DNA of 64,000 nt from positions 248,001 through 312,000 of the forward strand of contig NZ_VOIR01000011.1 in assembly GCF_007923295.1 (NCBI RefSeq), in the 5' to 3' direction. The notes below the pieces were generated by a model, which saw only the letters and a program-made list of their open reading frames with translations, searched no databases and was not told the DNA's origin. Source of the DNA: Agrococcus sediminis. GTDB taxonomy: Bacteria > Actinomycetota > Actinomycetes > Actinomycetales > Microbacteriaceae. Each line of letters begins with the position of its first letter. The first letter of the stretch is position 1. Made by a program: the position numbers and the translations under genes. This document shows positions 9,364-17,658 of the stretch, piece after piece.

Positions 9364-10617
9364 ATGCAGTCCACCCCGCCCATCCGCCGTCGCGAGCGAC
9401 TCGCGCAGAGCCTGCGCCTCGAGACCACGAGCGGCGCGCTGCTGCTCGTCGCCGCCGCCGTCGCCCTCATCTGGGCGAACTCGCCGTGGCGCGACTCGTA
9501 CGCCGCGCTCATGGAGACGACCGTCGGGCCGGCGGCGCTGCACCTCGACCTGAGCGTCGCCACCTGGGCGGCCGACGGGCTGCTCGCGATCTTCTTCTTC
9601 GTCGTCGGCGTCGAGCTGAAGCACGAGATCGTCGCCGGGAGCCTCCGCAACCCCCGGCAGGCGGCGGTGCCCGTGCTCGCCGCGGTCGGCGGCATGGCGC
9701 TGCCGGCGCTCGTCTACGTCGGCGTCGTGCTCGCCGCCGGCGACCCCGAGGCGCTCACCGGCTGGGCGATCCCGGCGGCGACCGACATCGCCTTCGCGCT
9801 CGCGGTGCTCGCCATCTTCGGGCGCGGCCTGCCGACGGCGCTGCGCACCTTCCTGCTCACGCTGGCGGTGGTCGACGACCTGCTCGCGATCGTCGTGATC
9901 GCCGTCTTCTACACGGCGGGCGTGCAGCTGCTCGCGCTGCTCGGCGCGCTGCTCGCGGTCGCGGTCTTCGCCCTGGTGGTGCGCACGCGCTGGGCGCGCT
10001 GGTGGCTGCTCATCCCCATCGCGCTCGTCGCGTGGTGGCTCATGCACGAGTCGGGCGTGCATGCGACGATCGCGGGCGTGCTGCTCGGCGCGGTCGTGCC
10101 CGCGAAGCCCGTGCTGGGGGAGTCGGAGACGCGCACGCACCGCTTCGAGGCGGCGGTGCGCCCGTGGTCGACCGCGATCGCGCTGCCGATCTTCGCGTTC
10201 TGCTCGGCGGGGGTCTCGGTCGCCGACGGCGGCGGGTTCGCCGAGGTGGCGTCGCAGCCGGTGCTGCTCGCGGTCGTCGCCGGGCTCGTGCTCGGCAAGC
10301 TCGTGGGCGTGCTGGGCGTCACGGCGATCGTCACGCGCGTCACGCCGCTGCGGCTGCCCGACGGCATCGGCCTGCGCGACCTGCTGCCGGTGGCGCTGCT
10401 CACCGGCATCGGGTTCACCGTCTCGCTGCTCATCACCGAGCTCTCGTTCGACGACGCCGCGCGCACGGACGCGGCGAAGCTCGCGGTGCTCATCGGCTCC
10501 GGCCTCGCCGCGGTGCTCGCGGCGCCGCTGCTGCGCTGGGATGCGAAGCAGGCCCGCAGCGCCGACATGAACGAGGACGGCGTCGCCGACGCGCCCCAGG
10601 AGCGCATCGGCGGCTGA
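9364..10617 (+). CDS. nhaA: Na+/H+ antiporter NhaA
   Basis: A 417-residue inner-membrane antiporter that exports Na+ or Li+ in exchange for protons. The family pattern is complete: GVELKHEIVAGSLRNPRQA after the second helix, PAATDIAFALAV with Asp141, and AVVDDLLAIVVIAVFY with the Asp171-Asp172 pair that corresponds to the ion-binding aspartates of the E. coli protein. About twelve membrane segments are present, and a short polar tail ends the protein. ATG 9364 has GAGAGGAG just upstream. It is a single-gene unit with its own structured leader, convergent with the debranching-enzyme remnant. Confidence 0.96.
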   Translation: MQSTPPIRRRERLAQSLRLETTSGALLLVAAAVALIWANSPWRDSYAALMETTVGPAALHLDLSVATWAADGLLAIFFFVVGVELKHEIVAGSLRNPRQAAVPVLAAVGGMALPALVYVGVVLAAGDPEALTGWAIPAATDIAFALAVLAIFGRGLPTALRTFLLTLAVVDDLLAIVVIAVFYTAGVQLLALLGALLAVAVFALVVRTRWARWWLLIPIALVAWWLMHESGVHATIAGVLLGAVVPAKPVLGESETRTHRFEAAVRPWSTAIALPIFAFCSAGVSVADGGGFAEVASQPVLLAVVAGLVLGKLVGVLGVTAIVTRVTPLRLPDGIGLRDLLPVALLTGIGFTVSLLITELSFDDAARTDAAKLAVLIGSGLAAVLAAPLLRWDAKQARSADMNEDGVADAPQERIGG

Positions 10618-10623
10618 GCCCGG

Positions 10624-11081
10624 CTACCGCGGCGCTGCGAGCGCGCGGTGCACCGGCACGACCGCGGCCGCGCTCCACGCCTGCGGGCGGCACGACGCCG
10701 GGTAGGCGACCGGCGTCGCCGCCTCGTCGGCGCCGAACCCGGCGAACAGCTCGGGCAGCCGCCCATCGAAGGCGTCGGCCGTGCGCACGAGCTGCGCCGA
10801 GAGCGTCCGGGCCTCGGCCGTGAGGCCGGCCCGGAGCATCCCCTCGATCACGACGCCCGTGTCGTGCGGCCACACCGAGCCGCAGTGGTACGACAGCTGC
10901 CAGTAGCCGCCCTCGTCGGAGGCCATGGTGCGCAGGCCCCAGCCCGACGCGAAGCGCTCGTCGACGAGCAGGCGCGCGACCGCGGCCTCCTCCTCGGCCG
11001 ACAGGAGCGAGGTGCCGAGCAGCTGGCCCATGTTCGACGTCTTCGCGTCGACCGGGGTGCCCGAGCCGTCGAGGGGCAGAG
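10624..11081 (-). pseudogene. Truncated glycogen-debranching enzyme, C-terminal remnant
   Basis: About 150 codons that align with the C-terminal third of the intact debranching gene downstream: DGSGTPVDAKTSNMGQLLGT, LLSAEEEAAVARLLVDERF, GGYWQLSYHCGSVWPHDTGV and CRPQAWSAAAVVPVHRAL. It ends in its own TAG at 10624. Everything upstream of DGSGTP is missing: homology stops abruptly at about 11081, where a permease fragment on the other strand begins. The remnant lacks the N-terminal domain and most of the catalytic barrel and has no credible start, so it should be non-functional. It differs from the intact paralogue at many residues, so it came from a separate gene rather than a recent duplication. 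Confidence 0.85.
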
Positions 11082-11262
11082 CCCCGAGCTGCACACGCTG
11101 ACCACCGGTGTCGGCTCGCTCGTGTCGGGGCAGCTGGGCTCGGGCACGCAGTTCCCGCTCAAGCTCGCGGCGGCGGTGCTCATGACGATCCCGGTCGCGG
11201 TGATGTTCTTCATCTTCCAGAAGCGCATCATGTCGACGACGGAGGGCGGCGAGAAGGGTTGA
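11082..11262 (+). pseudogene. Sugar ABC permease, C-terminal remnant
   Basis: About 59 codons in one frame ending in TGA at 11260-11262: PELHTLTTGVGSL, then LKLAAAVLMTIPVAVMFFIFQKRIM and a short polar tail. This is the last extracellular loop, final membrane helix and C-terminus of a MalG-like permease. It is not a copy of the permease at 8170-9150, whose tail differs. The 5' part of the gene is absent; the frame runs straight into debranching-enzyme sequence at about 11081. It is followed by copy B of the composite repeat exactly as the intact permease is followed by copy A. Confidence 0.8.
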
Positions 11263-11353
11263 GGCCGGAGGGCGCAATGGCGGCCGAGCCGCCGTTGCGC
11301 CCGCAGGCCTCAAGGTCGAGGAGCGCGCGGCGAAGCCGCACGCGTCCCGAGAC
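11261..11353 (+). repeat. Composite palindromic repeat, copy B
   Basis: Same plan as copy A. Hairpin 1 pairs GAGGCC (11261-11266) with GGCCTC (11306-11311) and GGGCGCAA (11270-11277) with TTGCGCCC (11295-11302). TCAAGGTCGAG follows, then hairpin 2 (GCGCGGC-GAA-GCCGC) and CCGAGACCT. Arms have changed together while the connecting motifs are kept, which suggests selection on structure. The rest of the gap to 11409 contains one more GTCGAGGTCGAGGAG and nothing else recognised. Confidence 0.75.
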
Positions 11354-11409
11354 CTCTGCACTCCCGCAGGCGTCGAGGTCGAGGAGCATCGTCGCGCCCC
11401 GGCCCCCGT

Positions 11410-13479
11410 CTACTCCACCGACGGCGGCGACCGATCCGGCTCCACGAGCCGCAGGTACGCGTGCTCGCGGCGCACCGCGCCGCCCGCCGCGACGCGCTGC
11501 GCGCGCGCCGGCTCTGCGTCGCGCGCGGGCTCCGGCGCGCTCGGCGCGAGCGGCGTGAGCGCGTGCAGGTGCCGCTCGACCGCGATCGGCCCGACCGCGC
11601 TCGCGGCGCGGGCGGTGAGCGCCTGGTGCACCGGCACCACGGCTGCCGCGCTCCACGCCTGGGGCGAGCACGCCCCGGGGACGGGGATCGGCGCGGCGGT
11701 GTCGTCGAGCCCGTAGCCGGCGTACAGCTGCGGCATCCGGCCCTGGAACGCATCCGCCGCCCGCTCGAGCTGCTCGGCGAGCGCCGCGGCCTCCGCGCCG
11801 AGCCCCGCGCGCAGCAGGCCCTCGATCGCGACGGCCGTGTCGTGCGGCCAGATCGCGCCGCAGTGCTGGGACATCGGCCAGTAGCCGCCCGCGTCGGTCG
11901 CCATCGTGCGGAGGCCGAAGCCCGACGAGAGCCGCGGGTCGAGCAGCAGGCGGGCCACCTCGCGCTCCTCCTCGGCCGACAGCAGCGTCGTGCCGATGAG
12001 CTGCCCGATGTCGCTCGTGAGCGCGTCGACCTGGGGACCCGAGGCCTCGAGCGCGAGGGCCGGGAAGCGCTCGCGGCCGTGCTCGACCCAGAAGGCCGCG
12101 CGGAAGCGCTCGCGCAGCCGCTCCGCCCAGCCTCGCCACCGCTCGCCGCCGTCGCCGAGCGCGTCGAGCAGGTCGGCGGCGCCGACCGCGGCCCGCACGG
12201 CGAGCCCCTGCACCTGGGCGACCGCGAGCGAGCCGGCGGCGATGCCGCCGTCGGCGAAGCGCATGGCGTCGGCGGAGTCCTTCCAGGCCTGGTTCGCGAG
12301 GCCCGTGCCCGACTCCTCGGGGTAGCTGAGGAACCCGTCGCCCGTGCGCGTGTCGAGCCACCAGAGCGCCGCGTGCAGTGACGGGCGCAGCTCGCGCACC
12401 GCCTGGAGCGGCAGCCCCGCCCGCCAGGCGTCGTGCAGCAGCACGATCCACAGCGGCGTCGCGTCGATGGAGCCGAAGTAGACCGGCGGCAGCTCGACGC
12501 CCATCCAGGGCAGCTCGATGGAGTCCTGCCGCAGCTCGTGCAGGATGCGGCCGGGCTCCTCGCCGGTGGCAGGATCGGTGCGCACGCCCTGCCGGGCGGC
12601 GAGCGTGCGCAGCGTGCCCTCGGCGAGGTCGGTGCCGAGCGGCAGCAGCAGCCGCGAGGCGATGAGCGCGTCGCGCGCGACCATCGTCACGTGCCAGGGG
12701 GCGCCCGCGGCGGGGAACGCGCCGTGGCCGGCGTCGAGCAGGAGGTCCTCGAGGTCGGTCACGGCGCGCTCGGCCCACCGGTCGAGCGCGGGCCGGCCGG
12801 TCGGTCGCACGCCCGCGCACGGCGCGGGGCACGGCGTGCCGGTCACCGCGAGCGTCGGGTCGTCGAGCTCGAGCTCGAGCGCGAAGCCGGCCCAGTCGTC
12901 GGGCAGCACTACGCTGTGGCGCGAGGCGATGACGCGGCTGCCCTCGACGCGCAGCTCACCGCCGCGGCTCGTGCAGCGCAGCACCCGGGTGCCGTCGGTG
13001 GCGATCGCGACGCCGTCCTCGACGCGGATGCGCAGCTCGACCGGGCGCGGATCCCCGGCGCGGACCGTCCACATCGGCGCGAGCTCGATGTCGCAGACGA
13101 GCTCGACCGCGGCGTTGACGGGCACGTCGCGGCCGTTGACGATCGTCACCCGCTCGACGACCGCGCCCGGCGCGACCTCGCGCATCCGCTCGACCATGAC
13201 GCGCGCCGCGGGGGCGCGCGCGTCGAGGTCGCGCGCGACGGCGTGGAAGACGACCCAGTCGGCCTCGTCTGCGGTCGTGATGTGCTCGACGGGCGCGCCG
13301 TCGACGAGCAGCTCGACGCCCCGCACGTAGCGCCAGTCGCCGTGGTAGACGCCGTAGGCGCTGCTGCCGCCCATCGTGCCGTCGCGGTGCGACCAGACCT
13401 GCGTGGGAGCCGCGAGCGCCACGAGCTCGGTGTGGAGGAGCGGCGGTCTCCCGACACCCCTGCTCTGCTCGTGACACAT
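11410..13479 (-). CDS. Glycogen-debranching enzyme family (amylo-alpha-1,6-glucosidase)
   Basis: A 689-residue protein with the bacterial GDE architecture: an N-terminal beta-sandwich domain (about residues 20-220, beginning LVALAAPTQVWSH and containing YHGDWRYVRG) and an (alpha/alpha)6 barrel (about 230-640). Barrel motifs include PWHVTMVARDALIASRLLLP, GRILHELRQ, YFGSIDATPLWI and GGYWPMSQHCGAIWPHDT, where the Asp and Glu residues expected in catalysis lie. It should hydrolyse alpha-1,6 branch points in glycogen or dextrins, supporting the TreS and importer genes nearby. ATG 13479 is chosen; a -10-like TAGTTT lies at 13514-13519. The 50-residue C-terminal tail is Ala/Arg-rich. Confidence 0.85.
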   Translation of the reverse strand: MCHEQSRGVGRPPLLHTELVALAAPTQVWSHRDGTMGGSSAYGVYHGDWRYVRGVELLVDGAPVEHITTADEADWVVFHAVARDLDARAPAARVMVERMREVAPGAVVERVTIVNGRDVPVNAAVELVCDIELAPMWTVRAGDPRPVELRIRVEDGVAIATDGTRVLRCTSRGGELRVEGSRVIASRHSVVLPDDWAGFALELELDDPTLAVTGTPCPAPCAGVRPTGRPALDRWAERAVTDLEDLLLDAGHGAFPAAGAPWHVTMVARDALIASRLLLPLGTDLAEGTLRTLAARQGVRTDPATGEEPGRILHELRQDSIELPWMGVELPPVYFGSIDATPLWIVLLHDAWRAGLPLQAVRELRPSLHAALWWLDTRTGDGFLSYPEESGTGLANQAWKDSADAMRFADGGIAAGSLAVAQVQGLAVRAAVGAADLLDALGDGGERWRGWAERLRERFRAAFWVEHGRERFPALALEASGPQVDALTSDIGQLIGTTLLSAEEEREVARLLLDPRLSSGFGLRTMATDAGGYWPMSQHCGAIWPHDTAVAIEGLLRAGLGAEAAALAEQLERAADAFQGRMPQLYAGYGLDDTAAPIPVPGACSPQAWSAAAVVPVHQALTARAASAVGPIAVERHLHALTPLAPSAPEPARDAEPARAQRVAAGGAVRREHAYLRLVEPDRSPPSVE

Positions 13480-13617
13480 GGGCTTCCGATCGCTGTGCGG
13501 TGCGGCTGGCCCAAAACTAGTCCTGTTGCAGAACCGCGTCCCGCAAGGCGCCCTCAGCCTTCGCGCACGAGTGCCGCAGGCCGTGCGCGTCTGCTGAGCG
13601 CCATCGCCGCCGAGGCG

Positions 13618-15117
13618 CTAGGGGGTCGGCCGGCGCGCGTCGTAGGCGAGGAACGAGCGCTGCGCGCGCGTCACGACGGCGATGAGCACGACGATGAGGA
13701 TGCCGCCGAGCAGCGGCGGCGCCCAGAGCGCCACGAGCGTGGTCGCGATGCCCGCGTAGAGGTCGCCGATGCGCGGGCCGCCGGTGACGACGACGGTGAA
13801 CAGGCCCTGCGTGCGGCCGCGCATGTCGTCGGGCGCGGCGGTGAGCATCATCGTCGAGCGGAAGATCGCGCTGATCTCGTCGCTCGCGCCCATGCCGGCC
13901 ATCGCGATCGCGGCGACGGCGAGCGCCGGCCACGACACCTGCGGCCACGCTGCGGCGACCGGCCCGCCCCAGCCGAGCGCCATGGCGAGGATGACGGCGC
14001 CGAGCAGCAGCACGAACGCCCCGTAGACGGTGATGGCCCGCGCGACCGCGACGCCGTGGCGGTGGATGTGCGCGACCGGGCCCGAGAAGAGGCTCGCCAG
14101 CAGCGTGCCCATGGCAGCCGCCGCGGTCAGGGCGCCGACGGTGACAGGACCGCCGCCGATGGCGACGGCGCCGATCGCGGGCAGCAGCGCGTAGGGCCGG
14201 CCGAACGTCATCGCGATGATGTCGACGACGAACGACATGCGGATGTTGGGCGCCTGGCGCAGGAAGCGGTAGCCGTCGCGCAGCGACGCGAGGCCCGGCT
14301 TCGCGACCGCGCCGAGCGGGGGCAGGCGCGGCAGGCCGAGCACGCCGAGGAAGCCGGCGGTGAAGAGCGCCGCGTCGATCGCGAACGTGATCGGCAGGCC
14401 GACGGTCGCGACGAGCACGCCGGCGGCCGCGGGGCCCAGCGTCAGCATGGTGCCCATCGCGATGCCGTTGAGCGCGGCCGCGCGCGAGAGGAGGTGCGCG
14501 GGCAGGATGCGCGGGGTGACGGCGCTGCGCGTCGCCCCCGAGATGGTCGCGGCGACGGTGTTGATCGTCGTGAGCACGTAGAACGGCCACACCGGTGCGC
14601 GGCCGCCCTCGGCGACGAGCGCGGCGTCCCACGTCGAGAGCGCGACGAGGCCGAGCACGGCACCCCAGCCGGTGAGGCTCGAGGCGATGAGCAGGGCGCG
14701 CCGGTCGAAGGCGTCGGCGAGCATGCCGCCCCAGAGGCCTGCGACGACCATGGGCAGCAGCGCGATGCCGCCGACGAGTGCGACCATCATCGTGCTCGCG
14801 GTCATGTCGAAGATCTGCAGGCCGACGGCGACGACCGTCATCTGCGCGCCGATGCCGCTGATCGCGTTGCCGATCCAGAGCCTGGCGAAGGCGGGCGAGG
14901 CGCGGAGCGGTGCGAGGTCGACCATGCGGCGGCGCGGCGCCTCGGCGTCGCCGGGGGCGTGCTGCCCGCGCTCGGCGGCGCGCGGGAGGATCGCGTGGTC
15001 GCCGGTCACCGGGTCGCTCGGGAGCGGGTCGGTGGGGCCGAAGCCGGCGTCGAGCGCGCCGGTCTCGAGCGGATCGGCGTCGCCGCGGCCGTCAGCGCCG
15101 CCGCGAGGCGGCGTCAC
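13618..15117 (-). CDS. MFS transporter (MFS_3, enterobactin-exporter-like)
   Basis: A major-facilitator protein with about twelve membrane helices; 499 residues from the GTG at 15117, or 435 from the ATG at 14925. The conserved core starts at MVDLAPLRASPAFARLWIG, with GGMLADAFDRRALLIAS after helix 2 as the MFS motif A equivalent. I give the longer form because its GTG overlaps the hemA stop (GTGA), which implies translational coupling, but the first 64 residues are acidic, Pro/Gly-rich and not conserved, and the ATG has no clear ribosome site. Substrate unknown; the coupling to hemA makes export of a tetrapyrrole or siderophore-like compound conceivable but unproven. Confidence 0.82.
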   Translation of the reverse strand: MTPPRGGADGRGDADPLETGALDAGFGPTDPLPSDPVTGDHAILPRAAERGQHAPGDAEAPRRRMVDLAPLRASPAFARLWIGNAISGIGAQMTVVAVGLQIFDMTASTMMVALVGGIALLPMVVAGLWGGMLADAFDRRALLIASSLTGWGAVLGLVALSTWDAALVAEGGRAPVWPFYVLTTINTVAATISGATRSAVTPRILPAHLLSRAAALNGIAMGTMLTLGPAAAGVLVATVGLPITFAIDAALFTAGFLGVLGLPRLPPLGAVAKPGLASLRDGYRFLRQAPNIRMSFVVDIIAMTFGRPYALLPAIGAVAIGGGPVTVGALTAAAAMGTLLASLFSGPVAHIHRHGVAVARAITVYGAFVLLLGAVILAMALGWGGPVAAAWPQVSWPALAVAAIAMAGMGASDEISAIFRSTMMLTAAPDDMRGRTQGLFTVVVTGGPRIGDLYAGIATTLVALWAPPLLGGILIVVLIAVVTRAQRSFLAYDARRPTP

Positions 15118-16478
15118 GCGACGTCGTCGATGCCGTACAGCGCCTGGATCGCGGCGAGGAAGTCGTCGTGCCTGCCCTCGGCGGCGAGCTCGCGCGCCCG
15201 CACGGTGGGCTTGTGCAGCAGCACGCCCGCGAAGTGGCGCAGCGCCTGCTCGGCGAGGCGCCGCTCCTCCTCGGTGCCACGCTTGGCGATGCGGGCGAGC
15301 TCGGCGTCCATCGCGCCCTGCACGTGCTCGCGCAGCGCCGCGATCGCGGGGCCGAGCTGCCGCTCGGCGGTGCCGCGCTCGAAGCGCGCGGCGGCCTTCC
15401 GCACGAGGTGGCGGGCGTCCTCGGTGGCGGTGAGGTGCTCGAGCGGCGCGTGCAGGCGGATCGTCTCGAGGTCGAGCACCTCGACGCCGTGCACGGTCGC
15501 GACGTCGGGGTCGACGTTGCGGGGCATGCCCATGTCGATCACGAGCTGCGAGGCGCGGCCGTGGTCGACCGGGCACTCGGCGCCGGGGCCCGCGTGCAGC
15601 GGGCAGCCCTCGGCGGTGGGGTCGAGCGCGACGGGGCAGGTGGATGCGTCGTGCGGCTGCACGGCGGAGCCGGGGAAGGCGTGGGTCGCGGCGAGCCGCT
15701 CGCGGCCGGCCCGGAGCAGCGCGGCGTCGACCACGTGGTGGTCGGCGCTCGTGCACGTGACGATGACGTCGGCGGTCGCGGCGGCGAGCGGGGCGTCGCG
15801 CGGGTCGACGTAGCCGATCGCGTGGCTGCGGGCGAAGCCGGCGCCGCGGTCGGAGGGGCTCCAGACCTCGATGTGCTGGGCGCCGCGGCGGCGCAGCTCG
15901 GCGAGCGAGACGCCCGCGAAGCGGCCGGTGCCGACGAGCAGCACGCGCGCGCCGGTGAAGTCGACGCGGGCGCTCGCGAGGTCGAGCGCGAGGCGCACGA
16001 TCGAGCGGCCGGCCTCGCCGATGCCGGTGCGGTTCTTGATGCCGCGCTGCGTCTCGGACGCGCGCTGGAAGAGGCGCTCGAGGCTCGGGGAGGTCGTGCC
16101 GGCGTCCTGCGCCGACTGCAGCGCGCGGCGCACCTGGCCGGCGATCTCGCCCTCGCCGACGACGACCGACTCGAGGCCGGCGGCGACGGCGAACAGGTGC
16201 TCGGCGGCGCGGCCCTCGACGAGCGGCTCGAGGGTCTCGGGGTGGTGGAACCCGAGCGCATCCGTCGCGGCCGTCTGCGCGATGCCCGGCGCCTCGTCCC
16301 GGTCGGCGTCGACGTCGAGGTACACCTCGAAGCGGTTGCAGGTGGAGACGACGATCGCGCCCTCGATCGACGGGTGCGAGGCGAAGGAGGTGGGCAGCTG
16401 CGCGGCGTCTGCCGACGACAGGGCCTCGAGGGCTGTGAAGTCGGCGTTCTTGTGACTCGCCGTCAGGCAGATGAGCAC
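15114..16478 (-). CDS. hemA: Glutamyl-tRNA reductase
   Basis: A 454-residue enzyme that reduces glutamyl-tRNA(Glu) to glutamate-1-semialdehyde with NADPH, the first committed step of heme synthesis. Catalytic Cys47 lies in VVSTCNRFEVY; VVVGEGEIAGQVRRAL and GIGEAGRS are family signatures, LLVGTGRFAGVSLAEL the NADPH-binding turn, and the C-terminal dimerisation helices are complete. Between the NADPH domain and MGMPRNVDP is an extra segment (about residues 266-306) carrying three Cys-Pro dipeptides (Cys281, Cys292, Cys302), which resemble heme regulatory motifs. The start is GTG at 16478, six bases after a TAGGAT box. Divergent from hemE. Confidence 0.96.
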   Translation of the reverse strand: MLICLTASHKNADFTALEALSSADAAQLPTSFASHPSIEGAIVVSTCNRFEVYLDVDADRDEAPGIAQTAATDALGFHHPETLEPLVEGRAAEHLFAVAAGLESVVVGEGEIAGQVRRALQSAQDAGTTSPSLERLFQRASETQRGIKNRTGIGEAGRSIVRLALDLASARVDFTGARVLLVGTGRFAGVSLAELRRRGAQHIEVWSPSDRGAGFARSHAIGYVDPRDAPLAAATADVIVTCTSADHHVVDAALLRAGRERLAATHAFPGSAVQPHDASTCPVALDPTAEGCPLHAGPGAECPVDHGRASQLVIDMGMPRNVDPDVATVHGVEVLDLETIRLHAPLEHLTATEDARHLVRKAAARFERGTAERQLGPAIAALREHVQGAMDAELARIAKRGTEEERRLAEQALRHFAGVLLHKPTVRARELAAEGRHDDFLAAIQALYGIDDVA

Positions 16479-16484
16479 CCGACC

Positions 16485-16490
16485 ATCCTA
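16485..16490 (-). promoter_or_regulatory. -10 box, leaderless promoter of hemA
   Basis: Read on the minus strand: TAGGAT, six bases (GGTCGG), then the GTG start. It supports GTG 16478 as the true start. Confidence 0.6.
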
Positions 16491-16551
16491 CCGCGTCCCC
16501 CAGCCCGCCCCGTCGGCGGCGGGCGAGCGCCCCCAGCGCGGAGGTGGGACA

Positions 16552-17658
16552 ATGGATGCGATGCCTGCGCTGCCCGAGACCCACCCGCTCAACACCCGCA
16601 CCGGAGCCTCCGGCCTGGTGCGCGCCTACCGCGGCGACCGCCCGGAGGTCACGCCCGTGTGGTTCATGCGGCAGGCGGGGCGCTCGCTGCCCGAGTACCG
16701 GTCGCTGCGCCAGGGCCGCGACATGCTCGACACGTGCCTCGACCCGGTGCTCGCGAGCGAGATCACGCTGCAGCCGGTGCGCCGCCACGGCGTCGACGCG
16801 GCCATCTTCTTCAGCGACATCATGGTGCCGCTGCGCCTCGTCGGCGTCGACGTGACGATCGAGCCCGGCGTCGGTCCGGTCGTCGCCGAGCCCGTGCGCA
16901 CCCCCGCCGACGTCGAGCGCCTCGTCGCGCTCGACCCGGCCCGCCTCGACGAGGCGCTCGAGCCGATCCGCGAGGGCGTGCGCCAGACGATCGCGGGGCT
17001 CGCCGAGATCGGCGACGGCACGACCCCGCTCATCGGCTTCGCGGGCGCCCCCTTCACGCTCGCCGCCTACCTCGTCGCCGGCCGCCCGTCGAAGGACCAC
17101 CTCGAGGCGCGCACCCTCATGCGCTCCCACCCCGACGCGTGGGACGCCCTGACCCGCTGGGCGGCCGACGTCACGGGCCGCTTCCTGCGCGCGCAGGTCG
17201 AGCAGGGCGCGAGCGCCGCGCAGCTGTTCGACTCGTGGGCGGGCTCGCTGCCGCTCGAGCAGTACCGCGAGCACGTCGCTCCGGCCTCGCGCCTCGCGCT
17301 CGACGCCGTGCGCGACCTGACCGACGCATCCGGCCGCCGCGTGCCGCTCGTGCACTTCGGCGTCGGGGCGGGCGAGCTCTACGGCGCGATGGACCTCGAC
17401 GTCGACTGCATCGGCGTCGACTGGCGCGTGCCGCTCGACCAGGCGCTCGAGCGCATCGACGCCGACGTGACCGTGCAGGGCAACCTCGACCCGGCGGTGC
17501 TCGGCGCTCCGTGGGAGATCGTCGAGGCCGCGATCGACCACGTGCTCATCGCGGGATCCGTCGCGCGCGCGCACGTGTTCAACCTCGGCCACGGCGTGCC
17601 GCCGACGGCCGACCCCGCGGTGCTGACCCGCATCGTGCAGGCGGTGCATGCGCGGTGA
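16552..17658 (+). CDS. hemE: Uroporphyrinogen III decarboxylase
   Basis: A 368-residue cytoplasmic enzyme that decarboxylates the four acetate side chains of uroporphyrinogen III to give coproporphyrinogen III. The signature PVWFMRQAGRSLPEYR is at about residues 35-50, FFSDIMVPLR supplies the catalytic Asp, and IGFAGAPFTLAAYLV and FNLGHGVPP are the other family blocks. ATG 16552 has GGAGGTGG seven bases upstream; the ATG at 16561 is a possible alternative. First gene of a five-gene overlapping chain (hemE-cgoX-chdC-cpfC-hemC), so one transcript is likely. Confidence 0.96.
   Translation: MDAMPALPETHPLNTRTGASGLVRAYRGDRPEVTPVWFMRQAGRSLPEYRSLRQGRDMLDTCLDPVLASEITLQPVRRHGVDAAIFFSDIMVPLRLVGVDVTIEPGVGPVVAEPVRTPADVERLVALDPARLDEALEPIREGVRQTIAGLAEIGDGTTPLIGFAGAPFTLAAYLVAGRPSKDHLEARTLMRSHPDAWDALTRWAADVTGRFLRAQVEQGASAAQLFDSWAGSLPLEQYREHVAPASRLALDAVRDLTDASGRRVPLVHFGVGAGELYGAMDLDVDCIGVDWRVPLDQALERIDADVTVQGNLDPAVLGAPWEIVEAAIDHVLIAGSVARAHVFNLGHGVPPTADPAVLTRIVQAVHAR

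Noticed and set aside
13618..17649. A 1343-codon frame covering the MFS gene and the hemA-hemE region
   Set aside because: Only the first part is MFS; the rest is a shadow of hemA and hemE.
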